Assembly: GCA_965661345.1 (NCBI GenBank) | Contig: CBFIDK010000001.1 | Span: 1 to 64,000 of the forward strand | Source of the DNA: GCA-2862585 sp965661345 | Lineage (GTDB): Bacteria > Bacteroidota > Bacteroidia > Flavobacteriales > UBA7312 | DNA length: 64,000 bases | Direction: 5' to 3' | In this document: positions 34,610-43,622 of the stretch, in pieces | Numbering within the stretch: position 1 is the first letter of the stretch | Layout of the letters: each line of letters starts with the position of its first letter | Notes under the pieces: generated by a model | What the model was told of the DNA's origin: nothing | Database searches by the model: none | What the model saw: only the letters and a program-made list of their open reading frames with translations | Program-made: the position numbers and the translations under genes

Positions 34610-35641
34610 ATGAAATTCACAGTAAGGGAAATTGCTGAAATAATAAATGGGAAAGTTATTGGTGATGAACATATTAGCATTACCTCTTTTTCAAAGATTG
34701 AAAGTGGCAAAAAAGGGAGCTTAAGTTTTTTAGCTAATTCTAAATACAATCATTTTCTAACATCTACTCAAGCTAGTGCCGTTATAATAGGTTTAGACTA
34801 CACTTTTACTGACACTACTTCAACAACATTAATTCAAGTAAAAGACCCTTACCAAAGCTTTGCGCTTATTCTCAACGAGTTCAGTAAAGACCAACATTCA
34901 GAAGTAGGCATACACAATTCATCAGTAGTTGAAGAAGGCGTTACAATTGGAAAAGACACTTATATTGGACCCAACGTTCAAATAGGAAAAGACTCAACTA
35001 TTGGTAATGGCGTAAAAATTTATGCAAATTGTAGCCTTAGTAATAATATCAAAATTGGAGATAATACGATTATTTACTCTGGAGTAAATATTAATTCATT
35101 TTGTGAAATTGGCAGCAATTGCATTATCCAATCTGGCGTAATTATCGGCTGTGACGGCTTTGGATTTGCCCAAAATAATGATAACGCTTACACCAAAGTT
35201 GCTCAAATAGGGAATGTAATCATTGAAGACAATGTTGAAATTGGAGCAAACACTACAATTGACAGAGCAACATTAGGCTCTACAATAATTCACTCAGGAG
35301 TAAAATTAGATAATCTGATTCAGGTTGCACACAACGTAGAAATTGGAAAAAACACGGTAATTGCTGCTCAATCAGGTATTGCTGGCTCTACTAAAATTGG
35401 TGAAAACTGCATGATTGGCGGACAAGTGGGTATAGTTGGACATCTAGAGATTGGCAACAATGTAAAAATAGCTGCTCAATCAGGAATATCCTCAAATATT
35501 AAAGACAATGAAATTGTTCAAGGCTCGCCCGCCTTTTCCATTTCAGACTATAAAAGATCATACGTTTACTTCAAAAAACTTCCACAGTTAAATGCCTTGT
35601 TAACTAAAATTGAAAAAGAACTAAATAAACTAGTCAATTAA
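34610..35641 (+). CDS. lpxD: UDP-3-O-(3-hydroxyacyl)glucosamine N-acyltransferase
   Basis: A 343-residue protein: an N-terminal uridine-binding domain (about 1-100), then many hexapeptide repeats forming a left-handed beta helix. The segment DNLIQVAHNVEIGKN contains the catalytic histidine, and the C-terminus is a helix (about 320-343). It adds the second acyl chain in lipid A synthesis. Four bases separate it from the lpxC/fabZ fusion. Confidence 0.96.
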   Translation: MKFTVREIAEIINGKVIGDEHISITSFSKIESGKKGSLSFLANSKYNHFLTSTQASAVIIGLDYTFTDTTSTTLIQVKDPYQSFALILNEFSKDQHSEVGIHNSSVVEEGVTIGKDTYIGPNVQIGKDSTIGNGVKIYANCSLSNNIKIGDNTIIYSGVNINSFCEIGSNCIIQSGVIIGCDGFGFAQNNDNAYTKVAQIGNVIIEDNVEIGANTTIDRATLGSTIIHSGVKLDNLIQVAHNVEIGKNTVIAAQSGIAGSTKIGENCMIGGQVGIVGHLEIGNNVKIAAQSGISSNIKDNEIVQGSPAFSISDYKRSYVYFKKLPQLNALLTKIEKELNKLVN

Positions 35642-35644
35642 TAA

Positions 35645-37024
35645 ATGCCACAACTCCAGAACACTATTTTATCAGAGAATAAACTCAATGGAGTAGGACT
35701 TCACACGGGCCTTAATACAAATATTACCTTTAAACCTGCAAAAGTAAATAGTGGCATTTGCTTCGTTCGTACTGATTTAGAAGGTCAGCCTAAGATTATC
35801 GCGAATTTGGCTAACTTCTTCGAAGCAAAAAGAAGTACTCATTTAAAATGTGGTGACGCAACCGTACAAACAACTGAACATTTATTAGCAGCTATCAAAG
35901 GGCTTGAAATTGATAATCTGACTATTGAAATTGACGGCCCCGAACTACCAATACTTGATGGAAGTTCAAAACCATTTGTTGAAGCTCTACAGAAATGTGG
36001 AATAAAAGAACAAAACGCCAACAAGAAAATATTTAAAGTCAATAAAACATATTATTTTAAAGACGAAGAAACCCAAAGTGAATACTCATTAGAGCCTTAT
36101 AACGGATTTAAAATTGACGTTACCATTGACTACAATTCTAAAGTATTACCAAAATCTCATGCATGCCTAAACTCAATTGATGACTTTGTCAATGAAATTT
36201 CCCCATCAAGAACTTTTGTTTTTTTACATGAGATACAAAGCCTATTTAATAATGGATTAATTAAAGGCGGAGATTTAAGTAACGCAATAGTTTTTGTAGA
36301 AGATGAAGTAAATTCTAAAGAACTTTTTAAATTAGCAGATGTATTTAATAAAAAAGATATTTCGGTAAAAGAACAAGGAATATTAAATAATGTAGATTTA
36401 TATTTTGAAAATGAACCAGCAAGACATAAACTTTTAGATGTCATTGGTGACCTTGCACTAATGGGATTATCCATTCAAGGACATCTCAAAATCACTAAAC
36501 CTGGTCATAAATCAAATATAGCATTTGCAAATAAAATTACGCAGATAATGAAAACAGAAGCACCATTTATTGATCTTAATCAAACTCCTGTAAAAGACAT
36601 CAATCAAATTATGGAAATGTTACCTCATAGGCCTCCATTTCTATTGATTGATAAAATAATGGATTTAAGCGACACACATGTTGTTGGGCTTAAAAATGTA
36701 ACCATGAATGAAGAATTCTTTCGAGGTCACTTCCCAGGAGCCCCTGTTATGCCAGGTGTTTTACTGATTGAAGCAATGGCGCAAACAGGCGGCGTACTTA
36801 TTCTGAGTACAGTTCCCGATCCAGAAAATTACTTGACATATTTTATGAAAATTGACAAGGTAAAATTTAAACAAAAAGTACTTCCTGGTGATACCGTAAT
36901 ATTTGACTGTGAGCTACTTAGCCCTATAAGACGAGGCATTTGTCACATGTTTGGACAAGCGTATGTAGGTGATAAATTAGTCATGGAAGCCGAATTAATG
37001 GCTCAAATTAAAAAAGTAAAATAG
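35645..37024 (+). CDS. lpxC-fabZ: Fused LpxC deacetylase and FabZ dehydratase
   Basis: A 459-residue bifunctional protein. The LpxC part (about 1-310) has the zinc sites TTEHLLAAIKG and HKLLDVIGDLALMG, with GPELPILDGSS for substrate contact. The FabZ part (about 315-459) has MLPHRPPFLLIDKI and GHFPGAPVMPGVLLIEAMAQ, including the catalytic His and Glu. LpxC commits UDP-GlcNAc derivatives to lipid A; FabZ dehydrates 3-hydroxyacyl-ACP. The fusion is a hallmark of Bacteroidota and places the two branch-point activities, which compete for 3-hydroxyacyl-ACP, in one chain. Confidence 0.97.
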   Translation: MPQLQNTILSENKLNGVGLHTGLNTNITFKPAKVNSGICFVRTDLEGQPKIIANLANFFEAKRSTHLKCGDATVQTTEHLLAAIKGLEIDNLTIEIDGPELPILDGSSKPFVEALQKCGIKEQNANKKIFKVNKTYYFKDEETQSEYSLEPYNGFKIDVTIDYNSKVLPKSHACLNSIDDFVNEISPSRTFVFLHEIQSLFNNGLIKGGDLSNAIVFVEDEVNSKELFKLADVFNKKDISVKEQGILNNVDLYFENEPARHKLLDVIGDLALMGLSIQGHLKITKPGHKSNIAFANKITQIMKTEAPFIDLNQTPVKDINQIMEMLPHRPPFLLIDKIMDLSDTHVVGLKNVTMNEEFFRGHFPGAPVMPGVLLIEAMAQTGGVLILSTVPDPENYLTYFMKIDKVKFKQKVLPGDTVIFDCELLSPIRRGICHMFGQAYVGDKLVMEAELMAQIKKVK

Positions 37025-37028
37025 CCCA

Positions 37029-37808
37029 ATGTCAACAAATCTAACAGATATTCATCCAAATGCTAAAATTGGAAAAAATGTTTCTATTGATTCATTTACT
37101 ACCATTCATGAAGATGTAGAGATTGGTGATGGCACTTGGATAGGTTCTAACGTAACAATAATGAACGGTGCTAGAATAGGAGAAAATTGTAAAATTTTTC
37201 CTGGCAGTGTTATTTCTGCAATTCCTCAAGATTTAAAATTTGGCGGTGAAGATAGCATAGTAACTATTGGCGATAACACCACCGTTAGAGAGTGCGTTAC
37301 TATTAACAGAGCAACTAATTATAGCGGAGTTACCTCTGTAGGAAAAAATTGCCTGATCATGGCGTACGTACACATTGCACACGATTGTCACATTGGCGAT
37401 TACGCCATATTAGTTAACAGCGTCCAATTAGGAGGGCATGTAGAAGTTGGGCAACATACTATAATCGGTGGAATAAGTGCTGTTCATCAATTCGTTAAAA
37501 TAGGAGCATACTGCATGATATCGGGTGGCTCATTAGTAAGAAAAGACGTTCCGCCTTATATTAAAGTAGCAAAAGAACCCCTTACATTTATTGGAATTAA
37601 TGCTATCGGACTTAAACGTAAAAAGTTTTCAGAAGAGAAAATAAATGAAATACAAAATATGTACAGAATTATTTTTCAAGACAGCTTCAATTATACTCAA
37701 GCAACTGAAAAAATTAAAGCCGATTTTGAACCCTCAACAGAAAGAGATTCAATAATCAGCTTTATTAATGAATCTGACAGAGGAATAATTAAAGGACAAA
37801 AAAAGTAA
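37029..37808 (+). CDS. lpxA: Acyl-ACP--UDP-N-acetylglucosamine O-acyltransferase
   Basis: A 259-residue left-handed beta-helix protein with hexapeptide repeats (IHPNAKIGKNVSI onward), the catalytic-histidine region YVHIAHDCHIGDYAI (about 112-126) and a C-terminal helical domain (about 190-259). It catalyses the first step of lipid A synthesis. Four bases after the lpxC/fabZ fusion. Confidence 0.96.
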   Translation: MSTNLTDIHPNAKIGKNVSIDSFTTIHEDVEIGDGTWIGSNVTIMNGARIGENCKIFPGSVISAIPQDLKFGGEDSIVTIGDNTTVRECVTINRATNYSGVTSVGKNCLIMAYVHIAHDCHIGDYAILVNSVQLGGHVEVGQHTIIGGISAVHQFVKIGAYCMISGGSLVRKDVPPYIKVAKEPLTFIGINAIGLKRKKFSEEKINEIQNMYRIIFQDSFNYTQATEKIKADFEPSTERDSIISFINESDRGIIKGQKK

Positions 37809-37812
37809 TACT

Positions 37813-38379
37813 ATGGCATCAACATCAGATTTTAGAAACGGACTTTGCATAAAATTTAATAACGATTTATGGCAGATTATTGAATTTCAACACGTAAAAC
37901 CTGGAAAAGGACCAGCATTTGTCCGAACAAAACTGAAAAATTTAAGCAACGGAAGACGTTTAGATAATACATTTAATGCAGGAGTAAAAATTGATGTGGT
38001 AAGGATTGAAAATAGAAAGCATCAGTTTTTGTATGCCGATGGCGACTCCTATCATTTTATGAATACCGATAACTATGAACAAGTGTTTTTAGATAAAAGT
38101 CTGATAAATGCCCCAGATTTTTTAAAAGAAGGCGAAAATGCTGACATCCTATTTCATGCAGATGAAGAAAGAATATTAGGATGCGAACTTCCAGCATCTG
38201 TTGTTTTAGAAGTTACTTATACCGAGCCAGGCATAAAAGGTGATACTGCAACAAACGCCTTAAAACCGTCAACTGTAGAAACAGGCGCAACCGTTAATGT
38301 TCCTCTATTTATAAATATCGGCGACAAAATAAAAATTGACACTAGGACGGGCGCATATTCTGAACGAGTCAAAAGCTAA
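37813..38379 (+). CDS. efp: Elongation factor P
   Basis: A 188-residue EF-P with three beta-barrel domains. The loop tip carries the expected lysine in VKPGKGPAFVRTK (about 31-43), the position modified in many bacteria; which modification is used here cannot be seen. EF-P relieves stalling at polyproline. It is part of the lpxD-lpxC/fabZ-lpxA operon, four bases after lpxA, and one base before rnhB. Confidence 0.96.
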   Translation: MASTSDFRNGLCIKFNNDLWQIIEFQHVKPGKGPAFVRTKLKNLSNGRRLDNTFNAGVKIDVVRIENRKHQFLYADGDSYHFMNTDNYEQVFLDKSLINAPDFLKEGENADILFHADEERILGCELPASVVLEVTYTEPGIKGDTATNALKPSTVETGATVNVPLFINIGDKIKIDTRTGAYSERVKS

Positions 38380-38979
38380 ATGCTAAAGCCCTTTTACAAA
38401 AAAGGAGTAGTTGAAGCCGGTTGTGATGAAGCTGGCAGAGGATGTTTGGCCGGCCCAGTTGTTGCCGCTGCAGTAGTGTTACCAAAAAAAACAAACCTAA
38501 AAGATCTTAACGACTCAAAAGTTTTAAGTCATAAAAAACGACTTGAGCTTGAACCTCTAATTAAAGAACAAGCAGTAGAGTGGGCAATTGGTATTGTTTC
38601 GCCTAAAGAAATTGATGAAATTAATATTCTGAATGCTTCTTTTTTAGCAATGCATAGAGCAATTGACCAACTAAACACCAAAATAGATTTACTACTAATC
38701 GATGGAAATAGATTTAACACATATAAAACCATTCAACATGAGTGTATTGTAAAAGGCGATTCAAAGTTTCTTTCTATTGCCGCTGCCTCAGTATTGGCAA
38801 AAAATCACAGGGATAGCATCATGATTGAGTACGATAAGGTTTTTCCCATTTACGATTGGAAAAATAATAAGGGCTACCCTACTGCAAAACACAGAGAAGC
38901 AATTTTAAAAATAGGAATTAGCAAATATCATCGAAAAAGTTTTCAGCTACTACCTGTGCAGTATGAAATTGAATTTTAA
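38380..38979 (+). CDS. rnhB: Ribonuclease HII
   Basis: A 199-residue enzyme with GCDEAGRGCLAGPVVAAAVV (about 14-33), LLIDGNRF and SIAAASVLAKNHRD, the metal-binding and substrate motifs of RNase HII. It removes ribonucleotides embedded in DNA. The start directly abuts the efp stop. Another promoter immediately follows the stop. Confidence 0.96.
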   Translation: MLKPFYKKGVVEAGCDEAGRGCLAGPVVAAAVVLPKKTNLKDLNDSKVLSHKKRLELEPLIKEQAVEWAIGIVSPKEIDEINILNASFLAMHRAIDQLNTKIDLLLIDGNRFNTYKTIQHECIVKGDSKFLSIAAASVLAKNHRDSIMIEYDKVFPIYDWKNNKGYPTAKHREAILKIGISKYHRKSFQLLPVQYEIEF

Positions 38980-38980
38980 C

Positions 38981-38988
38981 TAAATTTG
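38981..38988 (+). promoter_or_regulatory. -7 promoter element of the beta-propeller gene
   Basis: TAAATTTG matches TAnnTTTG exactly, one base after the rnhB stop codon and 20 bases before the next ATG. Confidence 0.55.
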
Positions 38989-39008
38989 ACTGTCATTTTC
39001 AAAAAACT

Positions 39009-41645
39009 ATGAAGCAAAATAAAAATATAATTTCTATAAGTTTTATACTCCTATTGATAGTGATATTCTTCATGATATTTCAAAAGTATCAAGAGCTTAA
39101 TCAAGTTGAAACTGATGCTATTCAAGCAGTCCCTATCAATGCGGCTGTGATAATAGAAAGTGACGATTGGAGCACTTCAGTTAATGAACTTAAAAATTCA
39201 ACAATATGGAATACCATTACCCAAAACACCAACTGGGTAGATGTTGACTCTTCCATTGATAATGTCAAAAATAAATTAGAAAATTCACTAGAATTAAAAC
39301 ACTTTGTTGAAAATCAAAAACTATACCTTTCACTTCATCATTCAACAAATTCGTACTATTACTTTATATCAACTTTTTGCTCTCAAAAGGATATTGACTT
39401 TATATTAGCCAATGACTCTACAATAGGCACTTATGAAATGCGAGAATACGATGGTATATTAATTTATAAACTGTCTAATAATATAAACTTATGCTATCAA
39501 AATAATATCCTATTCTTTAGTAATTCGGAACTACTTGTTGAAGATGGTATTCGTCAATTAAACAATAATATTAGCTTACTTGAAAACTCATCTTTTACTC
39601 AAGTACAAAGCACTAAAAGCTCATTTGTAAAAACACATGTTTATGTGAATTATAAATACCTTTCAAAACTAATTTCACAGAATACATCAATTGACAACAC
39701 TGACATTAGATGGATTAGCCGTTGGGCAAGTTGGGCAGAATTAGATTTAGAAATTTCTAATAAAGACCTCACCTTTTCTGGCTTTACTCTTGTTGAAGAT
39801 TCTTCATCAAATTATCTAACTTCTCTCTTCGGACAGCTAGAACAAAAAATTCAAATTAGTGAAATTGCTCCACGAAATACAAGTAAAATTTTAGCACTTG
39901 GTATTGAAGATGTTAGGATGTTCTATTCCAACTACAGAGAGTTTCTAGCAAAACATAATAACCTTTATGAACACAACAAAGCTATTAGTGACATTAACAG
40001 CAAGTATGACTTAGAAATTGAAAATTCATTCAATAGCATAATTAAAAATGAAATGGGTCAATTGACCACTCATTCATCATCTGGAAAAACAGAACACTAC
40101 TTGTTCTTTAAAACTGATAAAGAATCACAAGAAGTCATTAGTTTCATGAGTACATCTATCGCAAATAGTAATTACTCTGAGGAATATAGAGGCTTTAAAA
40201 TTGGTCAACTTAACATCCCACATCTGTTTAAAAAGTTATACGGATACATCTTTAAATCTGTAAAAAACAACTACTTTACATGGATTGAGGGCTATCTTAT
40301 TTTTTCCGATTCTCCTGCTGAACTCAAAGCCTTCATAAATAACTTTTTATCTGAAAAAGTATTAAGTAACAATCCCAGCTTCATAAACTTCAAAGATAAA
40401 ATTGGAACAAAATGTAACTTCATGATGTATTCAAACCCTTCTATTGGAAACTGGGGAGATGCATTAAATGAAAACATTAACCCCATGATACTTGATGAAA
40501 ATTGGACAAATATCAATGGGTTTATCTACCAATTAAGCTCAAAAAACGAGTTATTTTACAACAATGTAGTTTTACATTTTGAGGACAACCTACAAGAAGA
40601 AAGTCAGTTAGATTGGATTGTAGACTTAGAAAATACTATCATCAATTCTCCGCAAATTGTTTACAACCATTCTACAAGGAAAAATAACGTTATCATTCAA
40701 GATGCCAATAAGACAACTTACCTTATTGACGAAAAAGGAAAGGAATTGTGGCGGAAAAATATTGGCGGAAAAATATTGGATAATGTAAGCCAAATTGACT
40801 TCTACAAGAATGGAAAACTACAATACCTTTTCAATACTGAAGATAGTTTGTACGTCTTAGATCGCTTAGGCAGAAATGTAGAAAACTTTCCAGTGAGCTT
40901 AATTTCCAAAGCAAAAAGAGGCCACACTCTAGTAGATTACGATAAAAATAGAAAATATAGAATCTTAATTCCTTCACAAGACGGAATGCTATACAATTAC
41001 TCTAAAAATGGAGAACAGGTTACTGGTTGGAAATTTGAGCCAATGAAAAACCCAATAACCCATCAGGTAAAGTACTTTTCTGTTTCAGGAAGAGATTTTA
41101 TTTATGCCGTTGACAATTCTGGCAATGTTAGTGTAGTTGGAAGAAGCGGTGTACGACGATCTAAAATTCATAACATCCCGATTACTGATGATTTTTATGT
41201 CGATGAAAAATCAGGGCACATTTACTCCTCCGATTCTGCAGGAAATATTTTTCAAACCAATTTAAATAATGCTACAAAAAAGAAAATTAAAACATCAGAA
41301 ATGGACTTCCATAAGTTTGTCGCAGCAAAATTCAATAACGATGACCTCATGGATTTACTTATTTCAGATGGTGAGGAAGTCGAGTGTTTTAACCTTGAAA
41401 ATAAAATAATGTCTTTTGATGTTGCCTCGGAAAAAGCACCAAAGGTGTTCAAGTTTAAAGATAAATCTATTATTGGTATTTCTAGCAATGGGTATTGTCA
41501 CTTGTATTCCTCTGATGAATCGCCTTTAACCAAAAAACCTCTTTTTGGTGGTGGTGAATTTGTCTGCGTAGATTTAGATAAAGATGGAAAGCTTAACCTT
41601 ATTGTGATCAACGAGAATATTCTAAATAACTATACATTAGAATAA
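39009..41645 (+). CDS. Large membrane-anchored protein with a C-terminal beta-propeller
   Basis: An 878-residue protein with a single N-terminal helix (about 7-25), which may be a signal anchor placing the rest outside the cytoplasm. The middle (about 30-530) is an alpha/beta region reminiscent of DUF3352-type proteins, with no recognisable catalytic motif. From about 540 the chain has propeller-like repeats of the kind TTYLIDEKGKELWRKNIGGK, SLYVLDRLGRNVENFPVSL and FIYAVDNSGNVSVVGRSGV. Near the end are FG-GAP-like acidic turns (FNNDDLMDLLIS, VDLDKDGKLNLIVI). The function is unknown; a role in envelope assembly or adhesion is guesswork. It has its own promoter and ends two bases from a convergent glucosaminidase gene. 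Confidence 0.75.
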   Translation: MKQNKNIISISFILLLIVIFFMIFQKYQELNQVETDAIQAVPINAAVIIESDDWSTSVNELKNSTIWNTITQNTNWVDVDSSIDNVKNKLENSLELKHFVENQKLYLSLHHSTNSYYYFISTFCSQKDIDFILANDSTIGTYEMREYDGILIYKLSNNINLCYQNNILFFSNSELLVEDGIRQLNNNISLLENSSFTQVQSTKSSFVKTHVYVNYKYLSKLISQNTSIDNTDIRWISRWASWAELDLEISNKDLTFSGFTLVEDSSSNYLTSLFGQLEQKIQISEIAPRNTSKILALGIEDVRMFYSNYREFLAKHNNLYEHNKAISDINSKYDLEIENSFNSIIKNEMGQLTTHSSSGKTEHYLFFKTDKESQEVISFMSTSIANSNYSEEYRGFKIGQLNIPHLFKKLYGYIFKSVKNNYFTWIEGYLIFSDSPAELKAFINNFLSEKVLSNNPSFINFKDKIGTKCNFMMYSNPSIGNWGDALNENINPMILDENWTNINGFIYQLSSKNELFYNNVVLHFEDNLQEESQLDWIVDLENTIINSPQIVYNHSTRKNNVIIQDANKTTYLIDEKGKELWRKNIGGKILDNVSQIDFYKNGKLQYLFNTEDSLYVLDRLGRNVENFPVSLISKAKRGHTLVDYDKNRKYRILIPSQDGMLYNYSKNGEQVTGWKFEPMKNPITHQVKYFSVSGRDFIYAVDNSGNVSVVGRSGVRRSKIHNIPITDDFYVDEKSGHIYSSDSAGNIFQTNLNNATKKKIKTSEMDFHKFVAAKFNNDDLMDLLISDGEEVECFNLENKIMSFDVASEKAPKVFKFKDKSIIGISSNGYCHLYSSDESPLTKKPLFGGGEFVCVDLDKDGKLNLIVINENILNNYTLE

Positions 41646-41647
41646 AA

Positions 41648-42511
41648 TTACCTCAATAATCCAATTGAAATTGTAGGATTAAAATTCTTGCCATCAACTG
41701 ATGATATACTCATTCTTACATTTAACTTTTTTCGTTTTACGGGCAAGAAGAAGTGTGTTGCAATACCATAATTTGCTTTAAACTCAATGGCATTTGCATC
41801 TCCTAAAGCCGATTGAACACCAGACTCAAGACCAAAACCTACTCTAGAATTTAATAAATATCCACCGCCTATCATAAGGCTTACATCTTCAAATGAAGAT
41901 GAAAGTCGACCGCTCAAGTAGTATTTTTTTTCTTCCTTGATAAGTACGTAAGATTGAGATATAACATCTTTCCAACCGATAGAAAACCCTCCATATATGT
42001 GTTTTTCTGTAAGCTGTCCTTTGTCAATTTGACTCAAATCATTGTCTTCAATAATTCTAATAAGATGTTTTGCATAATCGGGATTTGTTGCATACCCAGC
42101 CTTCTTCAATCCTCTAGCCCATGATTTGTAATCCTCTATGTTTAGCTTAAACAAATCGGCATAACGCTCTTTTAACAAAAATTTAGAGTGGTCTTCGAAG
42201 GACTGTTCAACATTATCGTACGCTCTAAAACATTCGCCTTCTTCATCGTCATCGTGATAGACCTTCTCCCCTTCCCAGCTAGAATGGCATTTAATCCCAA
42301 AATGATTATTGGAATTTTTTGCTAATTCGCTGTTTCCATCGGCGCTCTCAAGAATGGCTTGTGCCAAAGTAATACTGGCAGGAATATTGTATTTTTTCAT
42401 CTGACTTATAGCCTCTCTTTTGTAGCGCTCAATATATTCACTTCGGCTCATATTTTGAGAAAAAAGATGCTGTCCCAAAATTAAAAACAGTATCAAAAGT
42501 CTATTTTCCAT
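41648..42511 (-). CDS. Glucosaminidase-domain peptidoglycan hydrolase with a beta-rich tail
   Basis: A 287-residue protein with a signal peptide (about 1-18, ending LFSQ). Residues about 20-165 form a GH73/FlgJ-like N-acetylglucosaminidase domain: SITLAQAILESADGNSELAK with the catalytic glutamate, NNHFGIKCHSSWEG, and WARGLKKAGYATNPDYAKHL. Bacteroidota relatives often have LysM repeats after this domain. Here about 170-287 is instead a strand-rich stretch (SYVLIKEEKKYYLSGRLSSS to NPTISIGLLR) resembling a small outer-membrane barrel or beta-sandwich. The gene starts inside the last 19 bases of the ACC deaminase-family gene and is co-transcribed with it. Confidence 0.85.
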   Translation of the reverse strand: MENRLLILFLILGQHLFSQNMSRSEYIERYKREAISQMKKYNIPASITLAQAILESADGNSELAKNSNNHFGIKCHSSWEGEKVYHDDDEEGECFRAYDNVEQSFEDHSKFLLKERYADLFKLNIEDYKSWARGLKKAGYATNPDYAKHLIRIIEDNDLSQIDKGQLTEKHIYGGFSIGWKDVISQSYVLIKEEKKYYLSGRLSSSFEDVSLMIGGGYLLNSRVGFGLESGVQSALGDANAIEFKANYGIATHFFLPVKRKKLNVRMSISSVDGKNFNPTISIGLLR

Positions 42512-43386
42512 CCTTTAGATTTTATACGTTCGTTCATGCCCTCAATTCCTTGAGTCCCTCCAGTATGAATCGCTAAAATAGTACTATTTGGCGGAATCAA
42601 ATCTCTTTTTACAATATCAAAAATGCCATAAAACATCTTTGCTGTATAGATAGGATCTAACACTATTGAATGTTGTTTTTTAAATTGATTCATAAAGTCA
42701 ATAAGTTCCTCTGAAACCTTAGCATACCCTCCGAAATGATAATCAGAATTTAACTTCCAATTTTTAGAATCAACGTATTTTTCAATAGTTTCATTCAAGA
42801 AATCGCCCCCTTTCAATGATGAAAAACCAATAGCAAACTGATGATCTTTTAAAGCATTTACTACCCCAGAAAGTGTGCCACCTGTGCCCACTGGCACACA
42901 TACGATATCAAATTCAGAATCTTGAAGCATTTCTGAGCACCCTTTAACGGCTAATTGGTTTGTACCACCCTCTGGAACTACATAACAATTTTCAAAATGT
43001 TGATGCCAATCGATTTGGTCTTTTAATCTGTATTGTTGTCTATCTACAAATTTAAACGTCATGCCAAAATCAGCCGCTTTTTTTAATGTTGGATTTTGCT
43101 TTGAAAGCGCTTCACCCCTTATTATTCCTATAGAATTCAATCCCAATCGCTGACAGGCTGAAGCGGTAGCGACAATATGATTAGAATATGCGCCGCCAAA
43201 TGTCAATACAGTATCGTTCTTTAATTCTATGGCTTTTTTAAGATTATATTTAAGCTTCCACCACTTATTTCCCATACAATCCTTATCATTCATATCCTCT
43301 CTTTGTATCATTAACCTCACCCTTTTAGAAGATAATAATGGTGAAACAAGTTCAACAATAGATTGTTTTTTAACTTCGGAAAACAT
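42493..43386 (-). CDS. 1-aminocyclopropane-1-carboxylate deaminase/D-cysteine desulfhydrase family PLP enzyme
   Basis: A 297-residue fold-type II PLP enzyme. GNKWWKLKYNLKKA (about 40-53) carries the PLP lysine, TFGGAYSNHIVATASAC follows, and VCVPVGTGGTLSGVVNAL binds the phosphate. The family includes ACC deaminase and D-cysteine desulfhydrase. The sequence alone does not separate the two, and D-cysteine desulfhydrase is more common in bacteria. The next gene on the strand is the glucosaminidase, with a 19-base overlap. Confidence 0.85.
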   Translation of the reverse strand: MFSEVKKQSIVELVSPLLSSKRVRLMIQREDMNDKDCMGNKWWKLKYNLKKAIELKNDTVLTFGGAYSNHIVATASACQRLGLNSIGIIRGEALSKQNPTLKKAADFGMTFKFVDRQQYRLKDQIDWHQHFENCYVVPEGGTNQLAVKGCSEMLQDSEFDIVCVPVGTGGTLSGVVNALKDHQFAIGFSSLKGGDFLNETIEKYVDSKNWKLNSDYHFGGYAKVSEELIDFMNQFKKQHSIVLDPIYTAKMFYGIFDIVKRDLIPPNSTILAIHTGGTQGIEGMNERIKSKGWKIDF

Positions 43387-43411
43387 CCTCTAATATAAAT
43401 AATGATTGTTG

Positions 43412-43419
43412 TAAATTTG
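43412..43419 (+). promoter_or_regulatory. -7 promoter element of the DUF5522-hutU operon
   Basis: TAAATTTG matches TAnnTTTG exactly, 17 bases before the ATG at 43437. Confidence 0.55.
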
Positions 43420-43436
43420 TACCTCAATAAAATTTA

Positions 43437-43622
43437 ATGTCAAACTTTTCTAATCAAGACAAACTTACGAATGAAGACTTCTACAAAAGTCGTGAGGGGT
43501 ACATAATCTTTACAGAAAAATACCACCTTAAAAGAGGGTATTGCTGTAAAAGTGGTTGTAAGCATTGTCCCTATGGATATGATAAGAAAACAGACTCTTT
43601 AACAAAAGGAAAGAAAAAATGA
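43437..43622 (+). CDS. DUF5522 small cysteine-containing protein
   Basis: A 61-residue basic protein with the motif RGYCCKSGCKHCPYGYDKK at about 34-52, the cysteine cluster typical of DUF5522, which may hold zinc or an iron-sulfur centre. Known only as a conserved family of Bacteroidota and relatives. Its stop overlaps the hutU start by four bases, so the two are translationally coupled, and a link to urocanase is possible. Confidence 0.8.
   Translation: MSNFSNQDKLTNEDFYKSREGYIIFTEKYHLKRGYCCKSGCKHCPYGYDKKTDSLTKGKKK

Noticed and set aside
39009..41645. Calling the 878-residue protein a PQQ-dependent dehydrogenase
   Set aside because: The propeller repeats lack the tryptophan docking motif and active-site residues of that family; a neutral description is safer.
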